Positions 36,501-49,408 are shown, numbered from the stretch's first letter. The stretch: DNA of 64,000 nucleotides from Setophaga petechia (GCA_024362935.1 JANCRA010000012.1:4960001-5024000); one strand, 5' to 3'. The notes: generated by a model from the letters alone, not told the origin. Numbers and translations: made by a program.

Positions 36501-38924
36501 CCATAAAATATCCCTATAAATCTGATTTCCCACTGATCGTAACTCAAACTTCAGTGATGCATTATGAGAAGTCTTATTATGTTTAAATTATGTTTAATTA
36601 CCATTTGATATAGGAAATACTGTAAACGCTAATACTATACTCAACAAGTTTAATGTGATGCATCATGACCTGTTTTAAGACAGAGAAAACCTCTCCCAAC
36701 CTATGTGTGCAATCTGTGTTGTAGATGCTAAGCAGAATACCTTCACTTTTCCAGGTTTCAGATTTCCAGTTAAATTATTTTCTACTGATCTGAACACCTT
36801 GCCATACTTCTGATACCATACCTTTCCTTGATTCCATACCTTTTTGGGGACAAGAACAAGATCTAAAAAAACATAAAATAAAGGTGCCTGGTGGATGTCT
36901 GCAGTGTCATAATGTTGTTTTCCATTCTATTATCTATCAGTTTCCCAAAGATTCCTACTTGATTCAAAAAGTATAAAAGATAGAACATGAAATTGTAGGG
37001 AGTTCTTATATTCTGATCTGAACACAAGAAAGATCCCAAAATGTAATTTCCCACATCAAAACATAATTGGAAGCTAAAATGATAATGTTAAAGAGGATGT
37101 TACTGATATTAAAAAAAGAAAAAAAGATTGAATTATATCCATATTTAATTGTCTTTTTTAGTTCTAAATAAGGTGATACCAACAAAATATTTATGAGTCA
37201 ACAAGTGTAATGGAAACATTTTTGACTGTGAGAAAATCCCTTCTTCATTTTAATCATAAATATAGGCAGATAAAAATGTAATTAATTTTTTTTACTGAAG
37301 CACGATGATATAGACCACATGGACATTAATTAAGTTTATGTCACTTCTATGTTCAAACAAGGAAAGAGTTATGCAAGGAAAGAAATTGTATGTTACGTTT
37401 GCTCTCTGGTATGTAACTGAGATGTGGGAATACCACCTACAGTCCAGTTCTAATTTCCATAGAGAGATGTGAACCTAAGAAGATGTTCTATTGATTTCAT
37501 ATTTGAAACTACACTCTGAATTAGAAAAGCAAGGACTCTTCATGAAGTAGAATCTCAAATTCTGTACTCTCCATATAAGATTCTTTTCTTTTTTTTAATT
37601 TTTAGATTGTTCTTTAGATGAGAAAATCAATTTGCCTGACCAGCGATTTATTATCCTCAGTAACAAGGATACCTTAAAATTGCACAGTGAAAGAATGCTC
37701 TGCAAAAACTCTTAGTGGAAGGAAGAACAGCAAGCGGAGAGGAGGAAAGAGACTGAATAAAGCAGATCATATTGCTGTAACCAGCATTTGTGAAGTCAAA
37801 GTTGTTGGGTTTTTCCTGTCCTCACTCCCCTTATAATCTTACATACATGAAAAATGACACAGAAACTTTCAGACCCAGGATTTAAATAACTTGGTTGAGA
37901 TCAGAAACTGCCGCCTTTCAGTATTTACACACAGATCTTTAACTTGCTTTGTTAAGAAAAGTGACTGCAATTGTTCTGAAAAGACAGTACATGCTTGAAA
38001 TATCTTGCAGATTGCCAACAGGATCTAGCCGTCAGTTTTCAGATGAACTGATTGCATACATAGTGGAGTGTTACATTCTGCCAAATAATCCCAAAAGTAT
38101 ACAGTTGATTTTTTAACATAAAAAAATAATACTTTTCCCCTTGAGATAATGTCATCAAATACCATCTGTGCTGGCTGCAATTTTAGTCATAAATCCTTGT
38201 TGTATTTATCAGAGATTCGTTTTTCAAAATAGCTAATTTTCATCTCCGATTCAGACACACACTAATTTCTTTGCTTCTTTCTTGCTGAGAAGTCTGATAT
38301 AACAGTCTCTCACTGAAAGGATTTGGCATTTGCCCAAAACAAAATAGGCTCATCACCTTGCATGGAATTAGTTTGCTTAATAGGTCTAGAACTTAGAATC
38401 ATTAAATGCAATAAAAAACATTCCCTTCATGTAACAGAAACTATTAAGAGGCCTGTGGGAGGTAACATGACAATATTCAAAATTAAATTAATATTGAAAC
38501 TAATAAAATTCTGAGGGAAAAATCATCATGCAGGTAGGAAAAAATCGGGACATGGATATATGAGAATGGAAGGAACATGGCAACAATATTGAGCATAATT
38601 CAGGGCTTTTTTTTCCAATTTCTGTTGAAGGTACCAGATCAAATTAGTGTGTCTGTATGACAGAAGATATATATGGGTTAAGAGACACTTAGAGTATTTG
38701 TCATGTATGAAAAATTTCATACATAATCTTGTTGTAACTGAGGTATTTAGAGACCCCTCAGGAGAAACTGGTACATCATGAAGATAAACAGTAAAAAGCA
38801 TTTTCTCCCCAAAAGCATTTTTTTGTTGTTGCTGTAAAAAAAATATTTTACAACATAACAAAGGAAATGTGCATTCAAAACAGTCACTTATTTAATCCAT
38901 ATTTCATCTGTTTATCTATGAGAA
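33557..38924. other. AT-rich unique sequence, no gene recognised
   Basis: Very AT-rich with short open frames. It has a local duplication of ATTCCTTATATTTTTAA (about 36126 and 36158). One exon-like stretch at 37606-37715 (plus) is listed separately. Nothing else could be supported. Confidence 0.55.
37606..37715 (+). other. Terminal-exon-like open frame, unidentified
   Basis: A strong acceptor-like sequence (a T-rich tract from 37581 ending TTTTTAG at 37605) is followed by a frame open for 35 codons from 37608 to a TAG at 37713-37715. The peptide contains DEKINLPDQRFIILSNKDTL. I do not recognise it. In DNA this AT-rich, a 35-codon open frame next to a T-rich tract can arise by chance, so this is only a candidate for comparison with other birds. 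Confidence 0.15.
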
Positions 38925-39022
38925 TGAAATGAGGGACATTGTGGAAAGCCTTGCTGAAGTCAGGATAAACAGCACTGCACCTTCCTCCTCTGATGAGCTA
39001 GCTGCTTCATAGAACCAGCACT
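38925..39022 (-). mobile_element. CR1 reverse-transcriptase fragment
   Basis: On the minus strand this encodes a decayed version of the CR1 reverse-transcriptase block around the YLDFSKAFDTV region. The plus strand shows GGACATTGTGGAAAGCCTTG followed by CTGAAGTCAGGATAAACA. Frameshifts break the frame. It abuts the ERVL-type LTR that begins near 39023, and a second minus-strand CR1 piece lies on the other side of that LTR. Confidence 0.7.
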
Positions 39023-39202
39023 GGGTCTGCATGGCCTGGTTTTTGGTGGCAGGGGGGACTAGAGGGGTGGCAATTTCTGTGAGAAATTGATGGAAGCTTC
39101 CTCCATGTGTGGCAGAGACAATCCCTAGTGGGTCCAAAGATGGACATGATGCTTGTCAAAACTGGACCAATTGGAGATGATGGCAACGCCTCTGCTATAA
39201 CA

Positions 39203-39647
<445 letters not shown>

Positions 39648-39670
39648 GTTATTTTCAGTTACTTGGTGAT

Positions 39671-39907
39671 TGTGTATTGGAGACAGACACACAATACAAC
39701 ACACAGATCATCATCAGCAAACAGCCATGCGTTTATTATGGGGCTTTGATAGCTGATTGCTGGGGACCTCTCTCTGCCCAGCTCTCTGGCCAGTGGTGTA
39801 TCTTCATCTCAGCTGGAACGGGGTTGGCTGCAATCTCAGCTACCTCTTTTCTAGAATTAGCAAAGTCGGCTGAATTGGATTTGTTATGGCCAGATTTATC
39901 TTGCTCA
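39671..39907 (-). mobile_element. Possible LTR inserted in the ERVL-type LTR
   Basis: Between the (GAAA)n tract and the resumption of the ERVL-type LTR there are about 240 bp unlike that LTR. Read on the minus strand they could run from TGAGCAAGAT to CAATACACA. An AATAAA lies at 39732-39737 about 60 bp before that end, which is LTR-like. No target-site duplication was found, and I do not recognise the family. Confidence 0.4.
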
Positions 39908-40554
39908 GCTGTACCGACACAATTTTGCAGTTGTAATTGTGGCCAGAGAAGAGTGGAATGGGAACTTGCAACAGGAACAACTCCGCAGACACCAAGGTCA
40001 GTGGAGAAGAAGGGGGAGGAGGTGCTGCAGGCACTGGGGCCAAGATTCCTCTGCAGCCCTTGGTGCAGAATATGGTGAAGTGGCTGTGCCCCTGCAGCCC
40101 ATTAGGATCCATGGAGATGCAGGGATCCACCCTCATCCCGTGGAGAGCGCCATGCTGGAGCAGATGGAAGTGTGAGAGGAGACCCTGACCCTGCAGAAGG
40201 CCCATGGAGAGTGAACCCCATTCTGGAGCAGCCTGCCCTTGAAGGACTGCACCCCATGGAAGTGGCCCACACTGCAGCAGTTTGAGGAGTACTGTAGCCT
40301 ATGGGATGTTCTCCTGTTGCAGCAGTTGGCAGGGAACTGTTGTTCTCATCGTGGAGAAGTTCACAGAGAACTGTCCTCTGTGGCAGGGATCCCACGGTGC
40401 ATTGGGGAAATGAGTGCTTACCATGAGCTGTGGAGAAACCCAGGGCAATGAACTGACCATGACCCCCATTCCCTGTCTCCTTGTTCCTCTGGGGTAGGTG
40501 GTAGAGCTGGGATGCTATAATTTGGAGTAAGTGATCCCTGAAAGTCAGACAGCT

Positions 40555-40828
40555 TTCCAGGGTCATCTCCCATGGGATTATTGGAAGTAGAGTCCTGATT
40601 GGGGAAAATTATGCTCCCTTAAATCCAAGGCTATGACCCTTCAATTTTCTGGTTTTATCCCTAAAATTCACTATTTTACATTCACTGCAGCCAAGACTGT
40701 TCCCAGATTTCACATCTAAAGCCAGTTCCTCCTTGTTTGTAAGTATCAGGTCCAGAAGAGCATTTTGTATTTTTTGCTCCTTGGTCAGCTATGTCAGAAA
40801 GTTATCAGCAGCACTCCTGGAGCATAAA
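40555..40828 (-). mobile_element. CR1 fragment upstream of the RT domain
   Basis: The plus-strand sequence (AAATCCAAGGCTATGACCC, ATTCACTGCAGCCAAGACTG, AAGTATCAGGTCCAGAAGAG, GTTATCAGCAGCACTCCTGG) follows, in order, the reverse complement of the CR1 region between the endonuclease and reverse-transcriptase domains, with many substitutions. It is on the same strand as the fragment at 38925-39022, as expected if one old CR1 was split and partly deleted around the LTR. Confidence 0.6.
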
Positions 40829-43800
40829 ATTAATTCAATCTTCTTTCTGAATGGATTTTGTCTTGTAGTCGATTTTGAGCAGCAATGAAATTTCATTTTG
40901 CTTCAACACTTATAACTGTGGATGCTCAGAGACAGGATTCAGTTCAAGATAAGGACAGCCAAGTCAGCTTGTTGCCTGTCCTTTAGGTATCTAAAATGGT
41001 AATAAGTGTATTGTTTTTTACATATAATTTAATGTATGAAGTATGTTTGCTTGGGTTGTTACAATACATTAAGAATATAGGAAGATTTCCATATGTAAGT
41101 ATCTATATCTAGACATCCTAATTTCAAACTCATGTCAGGCAAGATATGAACTCCCACTATGGCTTTTTCCTCAATTGACATAACACAGGATGCTAGTTCC
41201 TATTTTAGATCTTCTGTTGAACACAGCTGTGAAAAACAAAACAAGGCAAAACAAATCAAAAACCAAAAACCCACAACAAAACAAAAAAAAATCAAAAGTC
41301 ATTACTTAAACAGCAATGAAAGGAACAAATACATTTAAATGTATTAGAGGAGAGAATGATCAAAAAACCTTTGCATTAGAAAACTAACTTGATGATTTTA
41401 TGAAATTATTTTATTTCTTAAGTAAAATATGAATGGTTAAATCAGATAGGAAAGAATGAAGATAATTCAAATTAAGCAATAAAACAAAACAAAAATGTGA
41501 CAAAAGAAAAAATACAGAAAGACCTAAATAATTTTTGCTTTGTAAATCATGCACAGAAAAGCATGACAGCAGTTCCCTAGATGTAACAAAAAACTGGAAA
41601 AAGTAATGATCCTAAGATTCATGAAAAATTATGTAAAAGAAGTCTTCAATGTGACCTACATGCAAACTTCCAGTTTCCAAAGAGAGCCTGCAAGAAAGCT
41701 GAAGAGGGACTTTTTGCAAGTGTAAATAAGGAGTCTGGATCCATGTGAAAATACTGCAAAATCAGAATATAGCACAAGTTTGGCAAAGTGCAGAACAAGC
41801 AGTGAACAACAGTACACTGAAAATCAAGAACTCTGGAAAAAATAATAAATTATTCATTGCAAACATCACACAGCATAGCAAAAGTTACTATTTTTCTTCC
41901 TCATTACTGCACATGATTTGAACTTTTTGAAAGCAGACTCCAAATTAGACAGCTGTTCATAACATGTGGAGAGGGAACAAGTGGTTCCAGTAGGGATCTC
42001 CTGAAAGCTCTCGATGCTTCTTTCTGAAGTAATGAACAGTTCATTGCAGAGGAAAAAGCATTACCTCATTGAATGAACAGCAAATAGACAGGTGCATATT
42101 GTCAGTTTTACTGTCCTGGTAAATGGAAAAGTCTTGAAAAGACACGAAGGAAAGTCCTTATTGTATTAAAGGATATGTGTTGATGGCTGATTCTGTGCAG
42201 ATTTGTTGCATCTATATGCAGGCAATGCTTCAGATTCTTAAACAGACAACAAAAAAGCTGTAATTTGGATGGTTTACAGTGTAAATTCAGTTTTCCTTGC
42301 ATGAGAGGCTGAGGATAACAGAGAAATTGAGACTAAATATATTGCCTATTATTTCCTTCTCCATCATAATCCTTTTTTCTCTGTCTCATTATGCTGCATT
42401 ATCTTTATTTTGGACCCTTTATGTGCATTTATTATGATAAATCTTCTGTCATTTTTTTCTACTATTAGTCAATTTAACCATCAATATGTGCCATCATTTT
42501 TTTAGATTAAAGCTGTGTTTTAACCTACATTTCAGATTTATTGGAGCTGAAACATTTTAGCATGAATTATGCCTAAATAATATATATATAGATATTGTCT
42601 GCACATAAAATCTGCTGTCACTTTCCGAATCAAGGTGGAAGACAGTTATTGAGAGATAATTGTTGCTATTTATGGGAAATGGGTTCTCATTAAAAATAAA
42701 GGTTAAATGAAGAAGTTAGTTCTTTCCTGGGAATGAAATTCACATTTCTTTTTAAAGTGACAGCTTTCAATAGCAATAAAATCTAAATTCAAATTTGCTG
42801 TATAATAGACCTCCTTCCTTATTAAACTTTCTTTGGACTTAATAAAACAAACTTCTTAGAGTTTACTTCTGCTCATGCTTGGCTTCCTTCCTAAAGCAAA
42901 TGTTTTTGGAACCTTAGAAAAAAATCCCTTTAGCCATTTCATAATTATAAGATTATGAAATATATATTCCCATATAAATGTTAAATTCTGAATACCAATT
43001 TCTTGGTGGAGTAGCTCATTGAAAACCAAATTTTTTAACTTCCAGTTAGGATATGTAAATACTCTAAGGGTGAAAATAAAATCATCTAAAGGCCCCACAA
43101 ATATGTGAAAAAGGTAAAGAAGGGGTCTTTCCCCAGTAAATATTTCCTAAATTACTTTTTCCTTCAGCTCAGACCTTGAGGTAAAAAATTATGATGGTCA
43201 GATTCTTTTATAAGGAAAAGGATTAAAATAGAAATTGTAATGAGTCCGGGTGATTTTGTGAAAGTACCACTACTGAGAAAAGTTTCAGTTCCTCAGTGGA
43301 AGAGCAAATTCACATCTACCTGAAAGAATGGTAGCCATTCAGAATGACAGGCTATATATTAGACAAAACAAAACAAAACCAAAACCAATAAACAAACAAA
43401 CAGAAAAATTCTAGGTAAAATTTAGCATCACTAAATTGCTAACTTTTCATTGGAGTATTCTTGAAAGAAATAATACATGAAGTTCTTGATATAGATATTC
43501 ACAAGGAAGCATTTTAATGACTATCATCTTGGAAAACACTAAAAGAGGTGTTTCTGCTGTAATGCATTTTCTGGTTTAAATATAATTGTCAGCTGATGCT
43601 ATATTTGAGACTTTTTTTAATGATAATTTCAAATTGTGTGTTTTAGATCAAAGTGAGGTGGAAAGACAATAGCTAAGGAGATAATCTTCATGCAGCTCCA
43701 AATGTCAGTTTCTATATTGCCAATTCTTGATACACGGAATATAGAAACTTTTTAAAGAACAGCAATGTGGTAAGAAATAGCCATTCATGAAAAGGTCCTG

Positions 43801-46800
43801 TGGTAAAACATATTCTTTTGCTGAAGCTCTTGTTTTGAAAGTGCTAGGAGAACTGCAAATATAAGAACTGCATTAAAAGTCTTGAAGATAATGATTAAAC
43901 TTTCCCATTTTCCATTCTTGGGGTATTAAAGGAGTACCTGTTTTTCATTATGTGGCACTGATATAATTTGCTTTTCTCTAGATATTGAACTCTTGATTTA
44001 ACATTCTGTTTGGATGTTTCTAGACTGTTTTAATTTACTTTTTAGAATAATATCAAAAAATGAAGTGGCTATAAAAAATATCATTGACTAATGGCTTACA
44101 AATTGTTGACAGCAGGTTGTTTAAGATAATTGTGTAGAAATAACTGAGGCAAGAAAGAGTAAAACTCTCCAAACTACAGCAAAGCCAGTGTGAGATCTAC
44201 CTAGAGAGCAAATCTTCTAAACCCAGCAATTCATTCTCTTCTATTTTTCTCAGTGCATGTGTTGCCTTCAAAACAATTCTACCCAAGAGAGACACAATCT
44301 CTGTTTTAATTACAACTCACAAAAGAGAAAGCAACAGATGTATAAACATATTTTAAGTATTTATTAAATATCTGCTGAATTGTTATAGTCCTGTTGGCTC
44401 ATTAGTAAAATCTCCATGGATTAGCTACTGATTCCCAACACCTTCATCTACAAAGATGTAGGGAAGATTTGCATTCTCACCTTATGTACACTCATTATAA
44501 TTTCTTTTATATGTTGCTAATTATAAGACCTTATATTTCTTCGCTCTTTTCTTCTTGGTAAGGTCTCACAGAATTGCTGACTATAAAAAATCTATAAAAG
44601 GATCTATAAAAGAATCCACTGAATAAATATACCAAGCTATTTAGTTCTGTTTCAAACTGATCAAGGTTAAGGAGCATTGACTAAAAAAAAAAGCGAAAAC
44701 AAAGAAAAAAGGAGATGAAGGAGCAGGAAAAAAAGGCCTCAGTTCCTGGAAAATCAAGTCTGTGAGGATTTTTCTTATAATGCAAAGGATATTCGTGTTC
44801 CCATACCACAAAGGTTTAGAATTTCCTGGAAGAATATTCTTATTTTGTATTATATCTCTGAATATTATTCAAGACTGACAAACTTTTAGACGTGAACAAT
44901 TTCTTAATGTGCACAATCAGGAATAACTACTATACATTTTCTATAATAGTATGTAAACTTTTCAGAGGGCACATTGCAAATTTCACTTTCTGGACCCATG
45001 AGGGATTGTGTTAAAAGTGCATGACCCTCTGAAGGGGAAGACAGAGCTTTTTCCCACTTATTTTCCCCACCATCCCACAGAATGACCAAAGGTAAAAAAA
45101 GAATTTAATCCATATTATATTAATCTCTCACAGTGATTCACATCAAGAGAAGTTAGTAGCTTCCTCCTGTAGCTTTCACTCAAATGTGACAACTATCTAA
45201 TACTCCTTGTGTTTTCCTCTACTGTTTAAGCATTCCATAGGTTTGTAGTACTTGAACCATAATGCAAGGATATGTCTATCCTGAAAAATATCCTTAGCAG
45301 GAATGACTGAGTTAAATTGAACAAAGAACGATATTCATTGTGTTAAGAAGCAGCTATACACCAGGATTCTTTTGCATTTGATTTTTTCATTTGTGAGATA
45401 AAAATTTCATATTAAGTAAACATACTGGGCCTGAGTCAGTTTCCTAAATATAAGAATTCAATTTAATTTAGGTGCTGGAAAAGTATTTTCTCTGGTCTTC
45501 ATGTGCTGCTGAAGAATGAAAATATATCTTGGCCATCTGAGTTCAATGCAGATGCCTAATATAGGGGAAGGACATTTCAAATGGTACTAGTTGGCTTTAT
45601 CTGAGTAAAAGAAACAAGTCTCAAGGATGGGATCACTTTTTAGATTAGGATTAATACCCCTAAATATTGATTAGCTTGCATGTCAAAACCAGAATTTTAG
45701 GGTATTTCTGTATAGGTAGATGATCAGTAAGATGATATACCTTCTGAGGTAGTAGCTTTTCCAACTACTAAAAAATCACCAAGCCATTTCTGTTTTTTTT
45801 TCTAAAGTAATATATTCAGTATACCAGAAGTAACATTCATAGAATTCAGAATCTTTCCTTTTAAGGGGGACATACTGCTTCATTTCAGTCATTTCTGTGG
45901 TAAAACATTTCACTGTGCTCCATTACTGAACAGCAGAACCTGTAGCAGCCACGTGGGCGCTCTGATAGGGCAGGATACCCTGGCCCCCAGGTGCTATGAC
46001 TGGTGAAATGATCAGGTAGACTAGGTATGAGGGACTAAGAGATTAAAAATGGCCAACTTCCTTTGGCTTGGTAAATTAAATTAATAGGGAAGATGGGAAG
46101 AAGTTCAGGATTGCAAACACATTTTTATCACAACTCATTTTTGCTGTCTACCACATGGGATGATACATCATTCTTTCATCAATATCCAGCAAAATTGGCA
46201 GAAAGTTCATAGTCATTTTATCACCAGAATTACTGATTCATTTTCTGCAAAGCAGCAATCCCAGATCTGTTGTTTACTACAGGAATTGCTTTGGGGAATA
46301 ATTTTAATAATGGCATGACTTGTGGTTAGGGGACTAATATAACTAGATAGGCAGAAAGAAAAATTGTACTCAAAAGTGCAAAACAATTGTGACTAATGAA
46401 TGGTAAATGTAAGCAAAAATGGGCCTGATCCTCCATTGTTTAGTATGCAACAATGCAAGCAAAAAAATTCTTCCCAGACTGTCATGTTTTAAATTTCCAG
46501 AGGTTAGAAACTGCACAAAACAAGAAAGACCTATGGAATATTGCCTTCTAACACAGACAATTCGAGAATGCACAGTAATTTGAATGAATGGCTATACATT
46601 TTGACTAAAGAATGCTTGAGGATGAATAATCTGCTGACTTTTTGCGAATCTTTAAAGATATCCCAAAAAAAGAGTTTGGGGGAAAAAAAATTTAAACACT
46701 TCAAAATATGTGTCCTAAAAACCTGTATTTTTCTTTTTTTCCAAACAGATGTACTACGAGAAGTTTGCAATGAAATCTTACAAAGAACTCAGATGACAAT

Positions 46801-46839
46801 TTGGATATAAAACAGTGTTTCAAACAAGTAAAAGCTACC
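40829..46839. other. AT-rich unique sequence, no gene recognised
   Basis: Contains A/C-rich tracts at about 41228-41292 and 43365-43405 and short CTATAAAA repeats near 44582-44612. A slightly GC-rich patch at about 45935-46010 could not be identified. Open frames are all under about 90 codons and show no domain. Confidence 0.55.
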
Positions 46840-47160
46840 ACAGAGAAGTAAAATGTCTTTTTTTTTATTCATCAGTGTTCACTGTGGAAAAATCAGGGAG
46901 GTTCTTTCACTGGAACTCTTTTTTATTGGAGACTCAGCAGTTGTGCCTGAAATTGGCTGTAAAAGGGGTTATGAAGCAGACTGACAAAATGAGCAGTAAC
47001 AAATTGGAAGGAGTACATGGCATTCACTCAAGTGTTCTAAGATAACTCAAGGATGAAATAGCTAAATTACTAATGGTAGTGTGTAACTTCTCTCTTCCAA
47101 ACTGCTGTTGCATCAGAGGACTGGGAAATGATAAATGTGATGCCAGAGGAGATCTGAAAA
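46840..47160 (+). mobile_element. Old CR1 fragment, start of RT region
   Basis: The sequence resembles an ancient CR1: ATCAGTGTTCACTGTGG, then ATGAGCAGTAACAAATTGG, GGCATTCACTCAAGTGTTCT and GTGTGTAACTTCTCTCTTCC. These correspond to the reverse-transcriptase part that reads NSNKSPGPDGIHPRVL...VCNLS in better-preserved copies. Divergence is high and the frame is broken (a TAA follows the VL position). The fragment stops where the minus-strand LTR begins at 47170, and the same CR1 resumes after it. Confidence 0.7.
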
Positions 47161-47169
47161 ATTTCTCTA

Positions 47170-47617
47170 TGTGGCAGGTTGTGGCATAGTTGACAGCTAA
47201 GTGACCAATAAGCCTCTCTATCATTCCTCCTTCTCAACAGAACGGGGGATAAAATAACAAACTAAACACTTGTGGGTTGACATAAGTGTAGGGAGATCAC
47301 TCAGCAATTATCTCCAGGAGCAAAACAGACTTGGTGAAATTAATCTCGTTTATTACCAATTAAAGAGGCTAGGATAAAGTGATATATATTTTCGTTCCTC
47401 TCACTCCCAGTTCATGAACAGCATTTTTACCCTTTTTTCAACAAGTTATCACAGAGGCACAGGCAGCATCATTGCTGAGCTCAGCTTTGGCCAGAGGTGG
47501 GACTATCTTGGAGCTGGCTGGAACTGACTCTGTTCAACGTGAGGGCAGCTTCTGATATCTTCTCACAGTAACCAGCGCCTGGGCACACGCACTAATTACA
47601 CCTGAATATGCAAATAA
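47170..47617 (-). mobile_element. ERVL-type LTR inserted in CR1
   Basis: The plus strand begins TGTGGCAGG and continues CTATCATTCCTCCTTCTC, AGATCACTCAGCAATTATC, GAGCAAAACAGACTTGGTG, TTTGGCCAGAGGTGGGACTA and CTTCTCACAGTAACC. This is the reverse complement of an ERVL-type avian LTR. On the minus strand an AATAAA lies at 47349-47354. The middle section is shortened relative to what I recall of the family, and the right end (near ATGCAAAT, 47611) is approximate. It is the same broad LTR type as at 39.0-40.5 kb (plus) and 22.8-23.1 kb (plus). Confidence 0.72.
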
Positions 47618-47714
47618 ATAAATAATTCGAAAGAGGAGGCAAAATTAAGCAACCTTCTCTTGCAGAGCATCGAGATTATAATGGATTTGTGTTGGCAGAA
47701 TGTTTTTTACACTC

Positions 47715-48170
47715 ATTTGCAAATAACATAAGAAAAGAGATCAACAGTCAAGTGACAAAGTCTTTCCAAGTATGAAGTCATTCAGTGCAGGGCGGAGAGA
47801 GTTCAGCTTTGAAAACTTTGATGAAGCCAGTAAGAATCTGAATGACTATGTTAAAAAAATGTGAGATGGAATCAATTATGATAAATGTAATCTACATGGG
47901 GAAGCCAATAAAGGGCACTGAACTGGCCATATTACCTGGGGCAAGATTTTGGGTTTGTGACAGTCATTTCTAATGCTCAGCAAATGTGAGAAGAGATCAG
48001 TTGTTAGAAAGTAAGAGAGAAATACAGAATGAAACAGAAAATGTCATTATTCAATTGGATAATTTCATGTTTCTTGTATGTTTTGAATACTATACAACCT
48101 TAGTCCTTGCACCTCAAAATGATATAATAGAATTAGAAAAAGTTCACGAAGGAGCAAAACCTCTGGTTAA
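47715..48170 (+). mobile_element. Old CR1 fragment, later RT region
   Basis: This is the continuation of the CR1 at 46840-47160. It includes CAATTATGATAAATGTAATC, GAATGAAACAGAAAATGTC and TAGAATTAGAAAAAGTTCA. In frame, 47986-48170 gives a decayed stretch ending IIELEKVHEGAKP, matching the conserved end region (LEKVQRRATK) of CR1 ORF2. About 400 bp of CR1 expected between the two pieces, including the catalytic YADD-type motif region, are missing, so a deletion accompanied or followed the LTR insertion. Confidence 0.72.
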
Positions 48171-48238
48171 AAATGTGTAAACATTTCCATGTAAGTAATG
48201 ATTTAACAAGGCAGAACTGAACAGAAACCTTTATGGAA

Positions 48239-48772
48239 TGTGGGAAATAGGAAAGATAAGAAGACTTCCAGAAAGCAGTAAAAGCAGGCCTTAGAAACAG
48301 AAAGAACAGAAAACTAAGATTTAGCTGCAATTGCAAAGTCTGGAAGTAGAAAAAGTTACAATAGCACAGCAAGCAAGTACATGAAACAATAGTTTGAGTT
48401 TCAGGCTTGGCTAAGATAGACCTTAAGACTGCAGAAAAATATGCTTGGCAAGATAGTAGAAGGTCTTAGGCTTAATAATGCAGTAATGTGCATTGTTAAT
48501 AGAAAGCAAGCACTGTGTGAAGCAAGTGTAGATGTGCTTTTAGGGATTGGATAGAACACTTGTCTGTAAGTTTTAGGAATATGCTATTGGCTAAAAAGTT
48601 TTTAAAATGTTCTATAAAGCAAAGAAATCTTTGGCTGCTGTGGCTGTCAGGATGTGAGCTGTTGCCATCTTTCTATTGTCTCAACTCATAATGAGGCTGA
48701 TGCTGCAATAAAGCTCAAGGAATGTGTTCCAGCAGTCCCGTCCCATTCATAAAAAACCACCAAGACATGACA
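48239..48772 (+). mobile_element. Complete-looking solo LTR, 534 bp
   Basis: Runs from TGTGGGAAATAGG to AAGACATGACA, so it has TG...CA ends. AATAAA at 48707-48712 lies about 65 bp before the 3' end. Much of the body (GAAAACTAAGATTTAGCTGC, GTTTCAGGCTTGGCTAAGAT, AATGTGTTCCAGCAGTCCCG) resembles a songbird LTR I know from memory. It has the same architecture and nearly the same length as the diverged LTR at 20080-20617. No internal viral region adjoins it. Flanks are ATGGAA and GAAATT; I cannot confirm a target-site duplication. Confidence 0.75.
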
Positions 48773-49211
48773 GAAATTAGGTGGTGCATTTTATAAGCAC
48801 CCACAAAACCACAAGTGCCATAGACAGTTGATTGAGATCAATAATTTCTGGTTTTTTCTATCTACTATCAAATAAAGCTAAGGAGAATTAGATTCAGAAT
48901 AAAGGGTGAACTTTTAGGATTTTTGAGTTTTTCTTCCTCCATACAATATGTAGTGGAATAATGAAACTCTTTGTCAAAGAATGCTGTAGACTGCAAAAAT
49001 GTAAATAGGTCAAAGGGTTTATTAGATACTTCTGTGAAAGAAAAGTTTATTAAGCATTACTAAATAGGCAGAGCACATCTGATTCAAGATATTTCCTAAA
49101 TTGAAAAAAAAATTAAACAATAAAAGGCAGTGAAGTAATTCAGGAAATTTCATATACGCTTGCTCCATTCTTCCTTCTGCAGTGTCTGCCTACTCCTGTT
49201 GCTAGGAAAAA

Positions 49212-49253
49212 ATTAAGTCAGATCAAAAGTATGTACTTTTGATCTGACTTAAT
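49212..49253. repeat. Perfect palindrome, 20-bp arms
   Basis: Arms at 49212-49231 (ATTAAGTCAGATCAAAAGTA) and 49234-49253 are exact reverse complements, separated by TG. Symmetry stops sharply on both sides. It could fold into a hairpin in single-stranded DNA or RNA. No transposon terminal structure or target duplication is apparent. Confidence 0.95.
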
Positions 49254-49402
49254 GTCATCAGTGTCATAGTCTTTTATTTAATTTCTTTTCCAGGGTTAGA
49301 CGTACCTTAATTTGGTCAATATCCCATTCTTGCAATCAAATCTGTGTAGTGTATAAATTCTGCATGATGCTCCCTGAGGAGGGGAGGTGAAGAGGGAGGT
49401 GC

Positions 49403-49408
49403 TGATCT
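49403..49408. repeat. Target-site duplication, left copy
   Basis: TGATCT directly before the TG of the LTR at 49409. The matching copy is at 49796-49801. A 6-bp duplication is typical of ERVK-like (betaretrovirus-related) integrases. Confidence 0.85.

Noticed and set aside
38526..38861. 111-codon minus-strand open frame
   Set aside because: There is no recognisable domain, and its composition fits random AT-rich DNA. It lies just outside the CR1 fragment and has no supporting signals.
40102..40566. 154-codon minus-strand open frame
   Set aside because: It lies within an ERVL-type LTR and the adjoining CR1, which are non-coding in this orientation, and has no domain.
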